Below the pieces are notes generated by a model. The model saw nothing but the letters and a program-made list of their open reading frames with translations. It was not told the DNA's origin and did no database searches. This document shows positions 42,080 to 50,235 of a DNA stretch of 64,000 bases, piece by piece. How positions within the stretch are numbered: the stretch's first letter is position 1; each line of letters starts with the position of its first letter. The DNA comes from a virus. The stretch lies in the IMG/VR virus record IMGVR_UViG_3300037516_000306, positions 1 through 64,000 of that record; one strand, given 5' to 3'. The translations under genes and the position numbers were made by a program.

Positions 42080-42379
42080 TTATGATAATTGATTAGCAGT
42101 TCCAGTAAAGTCACATACATTACAACATACAGCAAGTTGATTATATATGTCAGTTATATTATTATTAATATTTGTTATACTGTTGTTAATATCTGTTACA
42201 TTTATTGTAATTTCATTTACACCAATTATAGCATCACATATAATAGCATCAAACTTAGCAAGGATAGTATTTAAATTATCACATGTATTCACATCTGAAC
42301 AAGGAAGTGGAGTACCATCATATGTGATAGTACTCGTTCCTTGTATTGTTGTATTATTTATTTGAGAGCAATTTCCCAT
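42080..42379 (-). CDS. Short fibre head protein, truncated relative of the 537-residue gene
   Basis: 99 residues. It aligns with the N-terminal part of the upstream 537-residue protein: TSTITYDGTPLPC versus SSTIVYDGPALSC, then a helix with NLNTILAKFDAIIC versus TLNVILQKIDEIIC, then NITDIYNQLAVCC versus NITNIYNILGECC. It ends with CDFTGTANQLS; CNFTGTANQLP occurs far inside the larger protein. This points to duplication and recombination between neighbouring genes. The Asn/Ile heptad pattern suggests a trimeric coiled coil. Confidence 0.7.
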   Translation of the reverse strand: MGNCSQINNTTIQGTSTITYDGTPLPCSDVNTCDNLNTILAKFDAIICDAIIGVNEITINVTDINNSITNINNNITDIYNQLAVCCNVCDFTGTANQLS

Positions 42380-42412
42380 TTTAAATTTTTATTTAAATTA
42401 CTGTTGCTTGTA

Positions 42413-44026
42413 TTAATCTTGTATTAATCTTACTGAGAAACCAAGTGTTGGAGTACTACCAAAATTTCTATAAACAATTCCATCAGCAGGAGTCATTAGG
42501 CGATAATAATAATCTGTAGAAGGAAGAAGTGATGAAGGCCACCAATTACCACTAAAACCAAGATTACTAAATGCACCAAAACTATCTCGTAGACCTCCTC
42601 CAAGTGCTGAAAAGCCAGTACTATTAGTAGCATCTATATTATTAACATTCCAGTGACATAATCCTGTTTGTTTTAATGCACTACCAGCAACGCTTGAACC
42701 TCCTAAAAATGTAGTTAGCGTTGTCCATTCTGCATCACTTGGAACATGATAACCTGTTGGAGCTAATCCCCTTGGATCATTTACAGCGTACCAGTTGTAT
42801 ATTTTTCCATAAATTGGTCCATTTGCTGAATCATTATTGTAGTAACACCATGCAGGAGTAGTTAATGCTGCCCAAGCAGTTGGATCACTTACTTCTGGAA
42901 TAGGATCACCATTTGCAAAAGTAGTAATATTTAGATTACATCCAGTCCACACTTGAGTTCCAATTGTTACATTACCTGGTATACAATTTACACATACAGT
43001 TGTTGTTGTAGTAGTTGTTGGTGCTACAGTGGTAGTAGATGTAGTAGTAGAACTAGAACTACTAGTTGTTGTTGTAGTTGTTGGATCTGGAAGTTGATTA
43101 GCAGTTCCAGTGAAGTTACAATTTGGTATAGCAGTTGTTGTTGTAGTAGTTGTAATTCCAGGACATAATCCACCAATACAATCAGCTCCAACTGTAATTA
43201 ATACAAGATCACTGTCTGCAGATGCACAACATCCACAAAATTGTGATGTTTGATTTGCAGCAATTGTAAAATCAATAGGCTCTCCAAGACAATTATTATA
43301 TAAAATATTATGGCTTGCACTACTATCTGTATTTTCAAATGTCAAACATTCACAAGGAATTGGTGTTGTTGTTGTAGTGGTAGTAGGTGCTATTGTCGTA
43401 GTACTAGTTGATGTTGATGATGTTGTACTTGTAGTTGGAGGAAAGCAAGGACCATTTGGAATCACTATAATAGTTCCAGGAACAGTTAGAGGACTATCTG
43501 TTACAACACAAATATTTGTATCTCCTGGATATAGTATAATAGCGTCTGGCTCTTGTGTTGTACAATCAGTAATAATTATAGCTACTGGTACATCTCCTGT
43601 ATTAGTTAATGAGAAGTTTTCACAAAGACGTATTGTTGTTGTACTTGTTGTAGTAGGTACAGCAGTAGTAGAAGTTGTTGTTGTACAACATTCACCTAAT
43701 ATATTATATATGTTAGTAATATTATTGTTGATATTAGTAATCTCATTCTTAATATTAATAATTTCAATATTTAATATATTAATCTGTGTTAATAGATTAC
43801 ATATAATCTCATCAATCTTTTGTAATATCACATTAAGTGTATCACATGGTTCAGCTGTCGTACAACTTAATGCAGGACCATCATAAACAATAGTGCTAGA
43901 AGCAGTTAAATGAGTACCACATGGATTGTTACAACCACCATTGGTGATTGTAGAACTACATCCACAAGGACTATTTAAAACTACATCTGTACAGCAAGGA
44001 TTTACTGGTAAATATGGATATGCCAT
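42413..44026 (-). CDS. Modular fibre protein with FISUMP (lectin-fold-like) tip
   Basis: 537 residues. A Cys-rich head (about 1-60) leads into an Asn/Ile coiled coil (70-115). Thr linkers and two Cys modules follow (ENFSLTNTGDVPV and CECLTFENTDSSA types). The C-terminal 180 residues are a Fibrobacter-succinogenes-major-paralogue domain: IGTQVWTGCNLNITTF, YCYYNNDS, YGKIYNWYAV, PTGYHVPSDAEWTTL, STGFSALGGGLRD and a final GFSVRLIQD. This fold is related to C-type-lectin/formylglycine-enzyme-like domains, and in Bacteroidota it occurs in surface proteins. Here it is the likely receptor-binding tip. No variable-repeat cassette or reverse transcriptase is in the window. Confidence 0.8.
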   Translation of the reverse strand: MAYPYLPVNPCCTDVVLNSPCGCSSTITNGGCNNPCGTHLTASSTIVYDGPALSCTTAEPCDTLNVILQKIDEIICNLLTQINILNIEIINIKNEITNINNNITNIYNILGECCTTTTSTTAVPTTTSTTTIRLCENFSLTNTGDVPVAIIITDCTTQEPDAIILYPGDTNICVVTDSPLTVPGTIIVIPNGPCFPPTTSTTSSTSTSTTTIAPTTTTTTTPIPCECLTFENTDSSASHNILYNNCLGEPIDFTIAANQTSQFCGCCASADSDLVLITVGADCIGGLCPGITTTTTTTAIPNCNFTGTANQLPDPTTTTTTSSSSSTTTSTTTVAPTTTTTTTVCVNCIPGNVTIGTQVWTGCNLNITTFANGDPIPEVSDPTAWAALTTPAWCYYNNDSANGPIYGKIYNWYAVNDPRGLAPTGYHVPSDAEWTTLTTFLGGSSVAGSALKQTGLCHWNVNNIDATNSTGFSALGGGLRDSFGAFSNLGFSGNWWPSSLLPSTDYYYRLMTPADGIVYRNFGSTPTLGFSVRLIQD

Positions 44027-44038
44027 TTTATTGATTTA

Positions 44039-45160
44039 TTAATAAGGTTTATACATAATCCAATAACAAGCTGTTACTGGTTGAATGTTTGAATGAGGAA
44101 GTCCTCCACCTGCTGGACCAGCTACATTATTTATTGAAACTGTAATTCCTGTTGATGCTGGTGCTGTAAAAAATGTAGATTGCAAAGGTGTATTATTAGT
44201 ATTTGCATTCTGAAATTGTCTTGTAGTACTACCTGTATCCAATATTCCCAATACACCTTTTCCAGTTGGTCCAACTTGATGTGTGTGTGTAGGATCATTA
44301 ACAATTGCTGTATTAGCATGTGTATGTAAAGGAATTTGTGTAGATGATAATGTAATTTGATTTGCACCAACTTCATCAAAAATAGCATAGTTTGGATTAC
44401 CAGATCCAGGACTTGGAAGAACAGATGGATCTAGTGAATTTCCAGGAACATTAACAATTGCACCTGTTAAAGCTCTACCTCTTAAATCAGGAGTTCCATT
44501 CTCTCCATTACATAGATATATTTTTTCCCAAGGACTACCTATTATACCAGCTCCTGTACTATTAAAATATGAAAGAGATCCAAAATAAGGAACCACTGAG
44601 AATGGAACCATTTTATTACTAATTAATCCAGTAGATAAACTATCTAAATAATCTTGGATTAATGTGTTAAGTTGATCTAATTGTACATACGTATCTGGTA
44701 GATCCATTACTAACTGATCAAACTCATCTCTTAATGTACAAAGTGCAGTGATTGTAGCTTGTAATACAGAATGTGTATCTGAAGAACTTGTTACTCCTGT
44801 TAAACATCCAACATTATAATCTCCATTCAATATTGCAAGTTCTGCTACAATAACATCAACTTGATCTTGAAGATCACAAGTAGATTTTATAATAGCTGAT
44901 AGTATATCATTTAATGAAAGATCTCCACAGTTAGGTAGATTTGCTTGAACTAAATCACAAATAATCTGAGGATCAATAATAGGTTTGATTCCTGTACCAT
45001 CTATTGCAGATGTAAGGAATGTAATCAATGCTTGTTCTACAAATGATAATGAATCACCAGTTTGAATTCCTAGGACAGGAACATCTATTCCTGTATATTT
45101 AACACATCTGTCAGAGACAATCTCTGTACATCCGTTATAACAATTTGAGCAATTGGACAT
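44039..45160 (-). CDS. Tail-collar-domain fibre protein
   Basis: 373 residues. The N-terminus has the crAss-like fibre head (CVKYTGIDVPVLGI, GDSLSFVEQAL) and a helical shaft. From about residue 185 it is a phage tail collar domain: PWEKIYLCNGENGTPDLRGR, two HTH motifs (IPLHTHANT, PTHTHQVG) and a terminal SNIQPVTACYWIMYKPY. Collar domains occur in T4 gp12-type short fibres and microcystin-dependent-protein relatives. A host-binding fibre is the best call. It sits between two Thr-linked modular fibre genes but has no Thr linker itself. Confidence 0.85.
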   Translation of the reverse strand: MSNCSNCYNGCTEIVSDRCVKYTGIDVPVLGIQTGDSLSFVEQALITFLTSAIDGTGIKPIIDPQIICDLVQANLPNCGDLSLNDILSAIIKSTCDLQDQVDVIVAELAILNGDYNVGCLTGVTSSSDTHSVLQATITALCTLRDEFDQLVMDLPDTYVQLDQLNTLIQDYLDSLSTGLISNKMVPFSVVPYFGSLSYFNSTGAGIIGSPWEKIYLCNGENGTPDLRGRALTGAIVNVPGNSLDPSVLPSPGSGNPNYAIFDEVGANQITLSSTQIPLHTHANTAIVNDPTHTHQVGPTGKGVLGILDTGSTTRQFQNANTNNTPLQSTFFTAPASTGITVSINNVAGPAGGGLPHSNIQPVTACYWIMYKPY

Positions 45161-45188
45161 GTTATTTTATTTTAAGTTATTGTTTATA

Positions 45189-46352
45189 TTATAAAGCATC
45201 AAAGTGCGTATAGATTGTTCTAATTCCACTTGGAGCTAATGTTGTTGTTGTGCTTGTAGTTGAACTAGTAGAACTTGTTGTTGTACTTGTTGAACTACTG
45301 CTAGTAGTGGTAGTAGATGAAGTAGGTTCAATACCACATATATACATATCAAATCCAGTTCCATTTAAACTTCCAGGATTATTTCCTGTTATTGTAATTG
45401 TATTGAAAGGTGCATCTGCAACCACTTCAATATTTCCTCCTGTACGCTGTTCTGGTGAAGGCATAGAACCTGCAACAACATTTGGAGCTTCAACTCTAAA
45501 GTCATTACATCCAGCTAATTCTGTTACTACTGTATTTGCAGCATTTGTTGTAAATGTATAATATTCTGATATACCTAATTGGTCAGCATAACCCATTCCA
45601 TACATTACAAATTTTACTGCAGTTTGAGCAGTACTATATGTTATTGTAAATGTAAAAGCTCCATCACTATAATTTAAAAAAATTGATCCACCTGTTCCAA
45701 CATCTCCACCAAATTGTCCACCTACACAATTAATAAAAGGAGGACTTGGTAAACTAAGTAGTGGTAACGCTCCTGTATATGTAGTGCTAACTACTAATCC
45801 AGAACTAAGTGTCATAGTTCCATCACCTGTATATCTATTTGGAAAACCTACAGGACCATAATAACCAACAGGACATCCTGCTGTAGAATTACTTGTGGTA
45901 GATGTAGTAGTTGTACTTGTTGAACTTGAACTTGTTGTTGTTGTAGTTGGTATTGCAGTTGTACTAGTACTGGTTGTAGATGTACTAGTTGAACTTGTAG
46001 TAGTTGTAGTTCTTACAGGATTTGGTACAATAATAATATCACAAGGTTCCTCTAAACAACGTTCTGGTTCATTACATCTACTAACACATCCTAATGTAAG
46101 ACGTATCACTCTACTAGCTATCATCTTAACAGAGTACTTACATACGTAGTTAGGATTACAATACTTATAAGTTAATATTCTCCTGTAACCTATTAACTGA
46201 AGAATGTCATCAGCAGGTACTGGTTTATTTAACATATACGATATGTTATTATATAAATTATTGCCAAGCTCAGCTAACTTACAATCTATCTTTTTAAGTA
46301 AAGAAGGTATATCAGCGCATTCTGGGCAATTATTTAGTCTTGGTGATAACAT
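45189..46352 (-). CDS. Modular virion protein with central beta domain between Thr/Ser linkers
   Basis: 387 residues. Residues 1-115 are a conserved head with paired cysteines (CPECADIPSLLKKIDCKL, CVSRCNEPERCLEEPC). A Ser/Thr linker (about 115-160) leads to a single beta-rich domain of about 190 residues (GNIEVVADAPFNTITITG, GTGFDMYICGIEP). A second Ser/Thr linker and a short C-terminal peptide (IRTIYTHFDAL) follow. The central domain looks like an insertion flanked by identical-type linkers, because the conserved head and the short tail would otherwise adjoin. Function as capsid or tail fibre inferred. Confidence 0.7.
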   Translation of the reverse strand: MLSPRLNNCPECADIPSLLKKIDCKLAELGNNLYNNISYMLNKPVPADDILQLIGYRRILTYKYCNPNYVCKYSVKMIASRVIRLTLGCVSRCNEPERCLEEPCDIIIVPNPVRTTTTTSSTSTSTTSTSTTAIPTTTTTSSSSTSTTTTSTTSNSTAGCPVGYYGPVGFPNRYTGDGTMTLSSGLVVSTTYTGALPLLSLPSPPFINCVGGQFGGDVGTGGSIFLNYSDGAFTFTITYSTAQTAVKFVMYGMGYADQLGISEYYTFTTNAANTVVTELAGCNDFRVEAPNVVAGSMPSPEQRTGGNIEVVADAPFNTITITGNNPGSLNGTGFDMYICGIEPTSSTTTTSSSSTSTTTSSTSSTTSTTTTLAPSGIRTIYTHFDAL

Positions 46353-46364
46353 AGTATTAATTTT

Positions 46365-46460
46365 TTATTTGTTTACTTTAGAAGCGCATTGTCCGCATAG
46401 TCCATCTCTCAATTGACATCCACACCCCACATTAGCTCCACATGAATTACATTGTGCCAT
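46365..46460 (-). CDS. 31-residue Cys-rich mini-protein
   Basis: A short frame beginning MAQCNSCGANVGCGCQL and containing a second CGQC pair; four to six cysteines in CxxC spacing suggest one zinc site. The start lies two bases after the stop of the 187-residue gene, the same TAA-TT-ATG junction seen elsewhere in this operon, and the stop is 12 bp before the next gene. Its fit in the operon and strong Cys pattern support a real gene. Role unknown. Confidence 0.7.
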   Translation of the reverse strand: MAQCNSCGANVGCGCQLRDGLCGQCASKVNK

Positions 46461-46462
46461 AA

Positions 46463-47026
46463 TTAATAAAAGTTTATTTGGTAGTTGTTACCTGAACAAC
46501 CACAGTTGGTTCTTAAAAAGTTATCTAACATATTATCTGCCTGTACATATAATGTATTTGATTCATATTCTGCACAGTTATTAGCTGCAGCAATAGCTCC
46601 TTGAATAAAGAAGTTAATTGTGTTTAATTGAACACTAGATTGTGTTTTAAGTGCTCTGTCGCACTCCATCATATTTAATTGCAAAAACGCATTGTCAAAC
46701 TTCTCTTGAAGTCTATCAACACGTAATATTGTTTTCTCCACATAGTTTGCATATGCAGGAGCAACAGAATATCTTAATCTGTACACTCCATCTGGAAGTG
46801 GTTGATTACAACCAGGATCTGTAATTCCTAAATTAGAAGATGTAAATACATTTAATTGGTCAGGAACAAAAGGTAAAATCTTGGTTCCGAATCCTGGTAT
46901 ATCAATCTCAATAGATGGTGCTGAGACCACTGGAGGATTGGTAGGATATACAGAAGCATCTGCAACACCAAGAGTATTAACATCGTAAGTAGGTACTACT
47001 AGTATATCTAATTGTAAGTTTGCCAT
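46463..47026 (-). CDS. Conserved virion protein, unknown role
   Basis: 187 residues. An N-terminal beta region (PLPDGVYRLRYSVAPAYANYVEKT) is followed by a helical half (RVDRLQEKFDNAFLQL, INFFIQGAIAAANNC) and a Cys-rich end (CGCSGNNYQ). I recognise the 'PDGVYRLRYSV ... IQGAIAAANNC' pattern as conserved downstream of the capsid genes in crAss-like and other Bacteroidota phages. No known activity. An 85-bp gap with a hairpin lies upstream. Confidence 0.7.
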   Translation of the reverse strand: MANLQLDILVVPTYDVNTLGVADASVYPTNPPVVSAPSIEIDIPGFGTKILPFVPDQLNVFTSSNLGITDPGCNQPLPDGVYRLRYSVAPAYANYVEKTILRVDRLQEKFDNAFLQLNMMECDRALKTQSSVQLNTINFFIQGAIAAANNCAEYESNTLYVQADNMLDNFLRTNCGCSGNNYQINFY

Positions 47027-47042
47027 GTTGTTTTTAAATAAA

Positions 47043-47083
47043 TATGCCAGAGGAATGTGAGTTATCCTCTTTCCCCTGGCATA
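47043..47083 (-). terminator. Two-part hairpin between 376- and 187-residue genes
   Basis: TATGCC/GGCATA outer stem and AGAGGA/TCCTCT inner stem with an A/T-rich run after it on the minus strand; attenuator- or terminator-like in the 85-bp gap. Confidence 0.6.
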
Positions 47084-47112
47084 GGTTATTATTAATTTCT
47101 ACTTGTTAATCC

Positions 47113-48243
47113 TTAAGGAGCAGTTGTAGTAGTAGTTGTAGTTGTGATACAAGTATTATTATCTGGAACAGTTCCTAAAGCAGCTTCTAAGATTGCTTCA
47201 AATGGAGCAGTTAAGTTACTACCACCTTGAGGCACAGCAATAATCACTGTAGAATCTTCCATGATGTAATCACCCCATTGGTATTCAGATTTGTTATACT
47301 CGTTGAATTTGATATAGAATGAGTTGTACATAGTACCATTAGATACCCAAGACTCAAAGTTCTCATTGTATCCATTCATTCTATATAAGTGTTTCAAGTA
47401 ACCTGCTTGGTAGCTGTAGAAGTTTTTCTCTAATTGAGCAATCTCTGCAGATGTTCCAGTAGGATAAGAAGCACGTTGTGCAATTGTTTCAGTAGCAACA
47501 ATGTTACAAGCATCCGCTACGATAAAGTCAGCAGTAGTAGCTGGACCAGCATAAACGAAAGTTCTGAAAGACAATCTATCATATTCAAATGGGAACGCTG
47601 CGATATCACAAGGTTGTCCATATACAGTTAATGGTTTTCCAGTAATACGTAAGATAGTTCCACCTACATTTTCAAATGTATAGAATGTGTTGAAGCTAAT
47701 GTTATCAGGGTTATTACCTGGAGCTTGTTGAGTTAATTTAGCAATCAATAAGTCAATAATAATATTTGGACTTACATCAGCACATGGATTTTCGTCACAA
47801 CCACAACAAGGAGCTTGGATAGTTACTGAACGAGTGAAACCATTGAAATACAAAGTATTGATGTAGCTAGAAAAACCACGTAAAGTTAACGTGATGCTTT
47901 CTCCACATTGTACTAAGAAATCAGTTACATCAGTAATTTGATTAGCAGCAGTTGGACATCCTGTTACTTTGTACCATTCTGTTACGTTAGAGTTGCAACC
48001 AGATCCTGAAGGACATCCTTTGATCTTATCAGATCTTTTAGAACCTTGCAAGTAAGTGTTTGTTCTACCTTGAGCTACATAGAAGTAAGGAGAAGCAGCA
48101 ATATTCAAAGCAGTAGCTACAGAATAATCGCTTTTAAAAATTCCCACAGTACCTGGAGTTAGGTCTTGTGTTGAGCCAGAGCTAGGGACAGCACTCTGCC
48201 CTACTGGAACCACGAATAACGTGGTTAATGAAAAATCAGCCAT
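47113..48243 (-). CDS. Conserved structural protein with Thr tail
   Basis: 376 residues, mostly beta structure, with a Cys cluster near the middle (CCGCDENPC). It lies among head genes, after the 243-residue gene. The C-terminus ends in CITTTTTTTTAP, the same Thr tail found at the ends of the 525- and 1481-residue muzzle proteins. I expect a virion surface or head-fibre protein. The tail may be where a further module was attached or lost. Specific role unknown. Confidence 0.7.
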   Translation of the reverse strand: MADFSLTTLFVVPVGQSAVPSSGSTQDLTPGTVGIFKSDYSVATALNIAASPYFYVAQGRTNTYLQGSKRSDKIKGCPSGSGCNSNVTEWYKVTGCPTAANQITDVTDFLVQCGESITLTLRGFSSYINTLYFNGFTRSVTIQAPCCGCDENPCADVSPNIIIDLLIAKLTQQAPGNNPDNISFNTFYTFENVGGTILRITGKPLTVYGQPCDIAAFPFEYDRLSFRTFVYAGPATTADFIVADACNIVATETIAQRASYPTGTSAEIAQLEKNFYSYQAGYLKHLYRMNGYNENFESWVSNGTMYNSFYIKFNEYNKSEYQWGDYIMEDSTVIIAVPQGGSNLTAPFEAILEAALGTVPDNNTCITTTTTTTTAP

Positions 48244-48270
48244 TTTAATTTATTTAAATGTTAATAAAGT

Positions 48271-49002
48271 TTATTCGTTTGTTTGTATTCTGTAAGCTGC
48301 ACTTTGTACTGCAGATTGGTTTTCAGTATACATTGCTAGATTTTGTACTGTTAAGTCTAACAGCTCATCCTCTAAATATAATTCAAGTTCACAATTTTGA
48401 TCAAATGATGGTTGCCCATCTAACATTATATATCCTGTTTTATTTATATATACTGGATATCTCATGTACATCATGTAAACTTTAGTTGGGGTAAATGTAC
48501 CATCTGTAAAATAACTTATTTCATCTGATGATAAAGAGTTGAATGTTTCTTGATATTCAAAACTTGGTCTATAATGATCATTGTTTAATATAAACTGAAG
48601 ATCACCATGTTTAGCAAGATCTCTATTGATCCAGATCTTTCTATCTTTACATCTACCTTTGTCTGCCAGTATATATGAATCTATGTAGAACATATATTGT
48701 GGACTAAGTTGATGTACATATGTACACCATTGATTCAATTCAACATTCTTTAACGTAAGATCTAAAGGTTGATGATTGTAATTCATTATAAGACTTTGTA
48801 AGTCTTCATAACGTTTCTTAAATGAATCTTGTCCTAATTGACTAGCAGTACTAATACCATCAATCTTTTGTTTTATCAACTTAATCTGAGCTTCATTCAA
48901 AGCTAAGATTTTGTCTTCTAGTTGAATCTGTTGGTGCTCATTAGTTGATAGTTTATTTAGTTTCTGATCGATCTTATACAATAAACTATCTACTGGTATC
49001 AT
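48271..49002 (-). CDS. Conserved head-region protein
   Basis: 243 residues. The first 90 residues are coiled-coil-like (LYKIDQKLNKLSTNEHQQ, ILALNEAQIKLIKQKIDGI). The rest is beta-rich and aromatic (YMFYIDSYILADKGRC, FTPTKVYMMYMRYPVYIN). It is conserved by position in crAss-like phages (third gene after the capsid gene). Likely virion; no enzymatic motif. Confidence 0.6.
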   Translation of the reverse strand: MIPVDSLLYKIDQKLNKLSTNEHQQIQLEDKILALNEAQIKLIKQKIDGISTASQLGQDSFKKRYEDLQSLIMNYNHQPLDLTLKNVELNQWCTYVHQLSPQYMFYIDSYILADKGRCKDRKIWINRDLAKHGDLQFILNNDHYRPSFEYQETFNSLSSDEISYFTDGTFTPTKVYMMYMRYPVYINKTGYIMLDGQPSFDQNCELELYLEDELLDLTVQNLAMYTENQSAVQSAAYRIQTNE

Positions 49003-49030
49003 ATGCTTTTATATTTTTAAAACTAGCCTC

Positions 49031-49999
49031 TTATACAGAAGCTAGCTTTTTAGTTTTCAACTTACCTTCTAATGTCAATAACTCATCTTGGTTATCATCA
49101 TCAGCTAGGAATTTAATTAAATCTTGTTCATCTTTAGCAATTTCAAATTCACCTTCGTAAACTTTACCATTTGGTTTAACTCTGTAAACTGAATGTGTAA
49201 TTGCTTGTTTAATTAAATCTTGTATATGGAGTAAATTTTCTTTCATGTCAGCAAATCTATTAAACACTTCAACTGGATTCAATCCTGAATATTTACCATT
49301 CGTGAATTCTGTTTGTTTCAATATATTATCTACTTGATTATAAACAACTTCTTCCATTGTGTCTTCTGATACTGGAAGACCTAAAAGTCTTGCAACTTTA
49401 CGTTTCTTCTCAGGAGTCATAGAATCAAACTTAACAATAGCTTTGTTAATCAATTGTTTTTTCTTGTAGATCACTGCATTTTCTATCTCATCATCAACAA
49501 CATAAAATTGTGTATCTGCTGGATATTCTCCTCTTTCCCATGCTTGGTGAGAAGATGCAATAGTTGGATGTACTCTTAACCATGAAAAGGCTATCTCTTG
49601 AAAAGGAACTGATAGATCAAAGTAATTATCACCATCTAATAACTTAACTGGTTGTACATGTGTTTGATCATCTGTAGAAGTTGATAACCCATAATTCCAA
49701 AACTTTGAACGAGGTCCTAAATCAATATCACCTAATTCATTTTCAAGTCTTGCTTTAAGTTTAGTTACTCTTTCTATTTCTAACTCTCTTTCAGTTTGAT
49801 CTGCAATTCTTCTGATGTAAGTAGAGTCTGGATCTAATCCTGTTCTATACTTTCCATCTAATTCTTTATAAGGATACTTGAATACTCCTGTTCCAGGAAT
49901 TCTTGTAAATCCTTTTTGCGATAGTCCACTGTCCATTGTCTGCAGTTGAGAACTGTTATACTCACGTTTTATCGTAGAGATTTTGCCTGTTTTACCCAT
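49031..49999 (-). CDS. Conserved protein downstream of major capsid gene
   Basis: 322 residues, the first gene after the capsid gene but separated from it by a 236-bp structured segment. Motifs include FKYPYKELDGKYRTGLDP, IRRIADQTERELEIERV, and a helical C-terminal half ending in acidic DDDNQDELLTLEGKL. Position suggests an auxiliary capsid or head-completion protein. The gene itself is secure. Confidence 0.6.
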   Translation of the reverse strand: MGKTGKISTIKREYNSSQLQTMDSGLSQKGFTRIPGTGVFKYPYKELDGKYRTGLDPDSTYIRRIADQTERELEIERVTKLKARLENELGDIDLGPRSKFWNYGLSTSTDDQTHVQPVKLLDGDNYFDLSVPFQEIAFSWLRVHPTIASSHQAWERGEYPADTQFYVVDDEIENAVIYKKKQLINKAIVKFDSMTPEKKRKVARLLGLPVSEDTMEEVVYNQVDNILKQTEFTNGKYSGLNPVEVFNRFADMKENLLHIQDLIKQAITHSVYRVKPNGKVYEGEFEIAKDEQDLIKFLADDDNQDELLTLEGKLKTKKLASV

Positions 50000-50034
50000 A
50001 ATGTAGTTTAATTAAATATTTGGTTTATTTTAGA

Positions 50035-50174
50035 AGAGTGTCCCCATTGAAGGGAATGCGACTGGGAAACCCAATCCATCACTCTAAAACTTAGTTACGT
50101 TGCTGTGCAAGAGGCTTGACTAAGTAGGGTTGAGATCAATCCCCTCTGGGAGGGAGAGGAGGTGAGGGGATCTT
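50035..50174 (-). ncRNA. Structured noncoding segment between capsid gene and next gene
   Basis: Three further helices follow the capsid terminator. ATCCCCTC (50139-50146) pairs with GAGGGGAT (50164-50171). CTTAGT (50090-50095) pairs with ACTAAG (50119-50124), with an inner CAAG/CTTG. A branched element has AGAGTG (50035-50040) pairing with CACTCT (50080-50085) around two inner hairpins (TCCC/GGGA and TGGG/CCCA). It may be a small RNA, a 3' UTR stability element or a second regulatory hairpin set. No coding frame fits. Confidence 0.5.
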
Positions 50175-50180
50175 TCTCGG

Positions 50181-50224
50181 AAAAAAGAGATGTGTGCTGT
50201 TCTATTATGGGAAGCATCACATCT
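50181..50224 (-). terminator. Terminator of the major capsid gene
   Basis: On the minus strand AGATGTG pairs with CACATCT across a 23-base loop that can pair further (TGC/GCA), followed by TCTTTTTTCC. It starts 12 bp after the capsid stop. Confidence 0.75.
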
Positions 50225-50235
50225 ACGTTTTATTA

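Noticed and set aside
42413-42960. Diversity-generating retroelement acting on the lectin-like tip
   Set aside because: No reverse transcriptase, accessory gene or template repeat seen in the window; the tip is FISUMP type.
41615-46010. CRISPR-like or VNTR array from the GTWGTW tracts
   Set aside because: Tracts are in frame within genes, irregular in length and without regular spacers; they encode Thr/Ser linkers.
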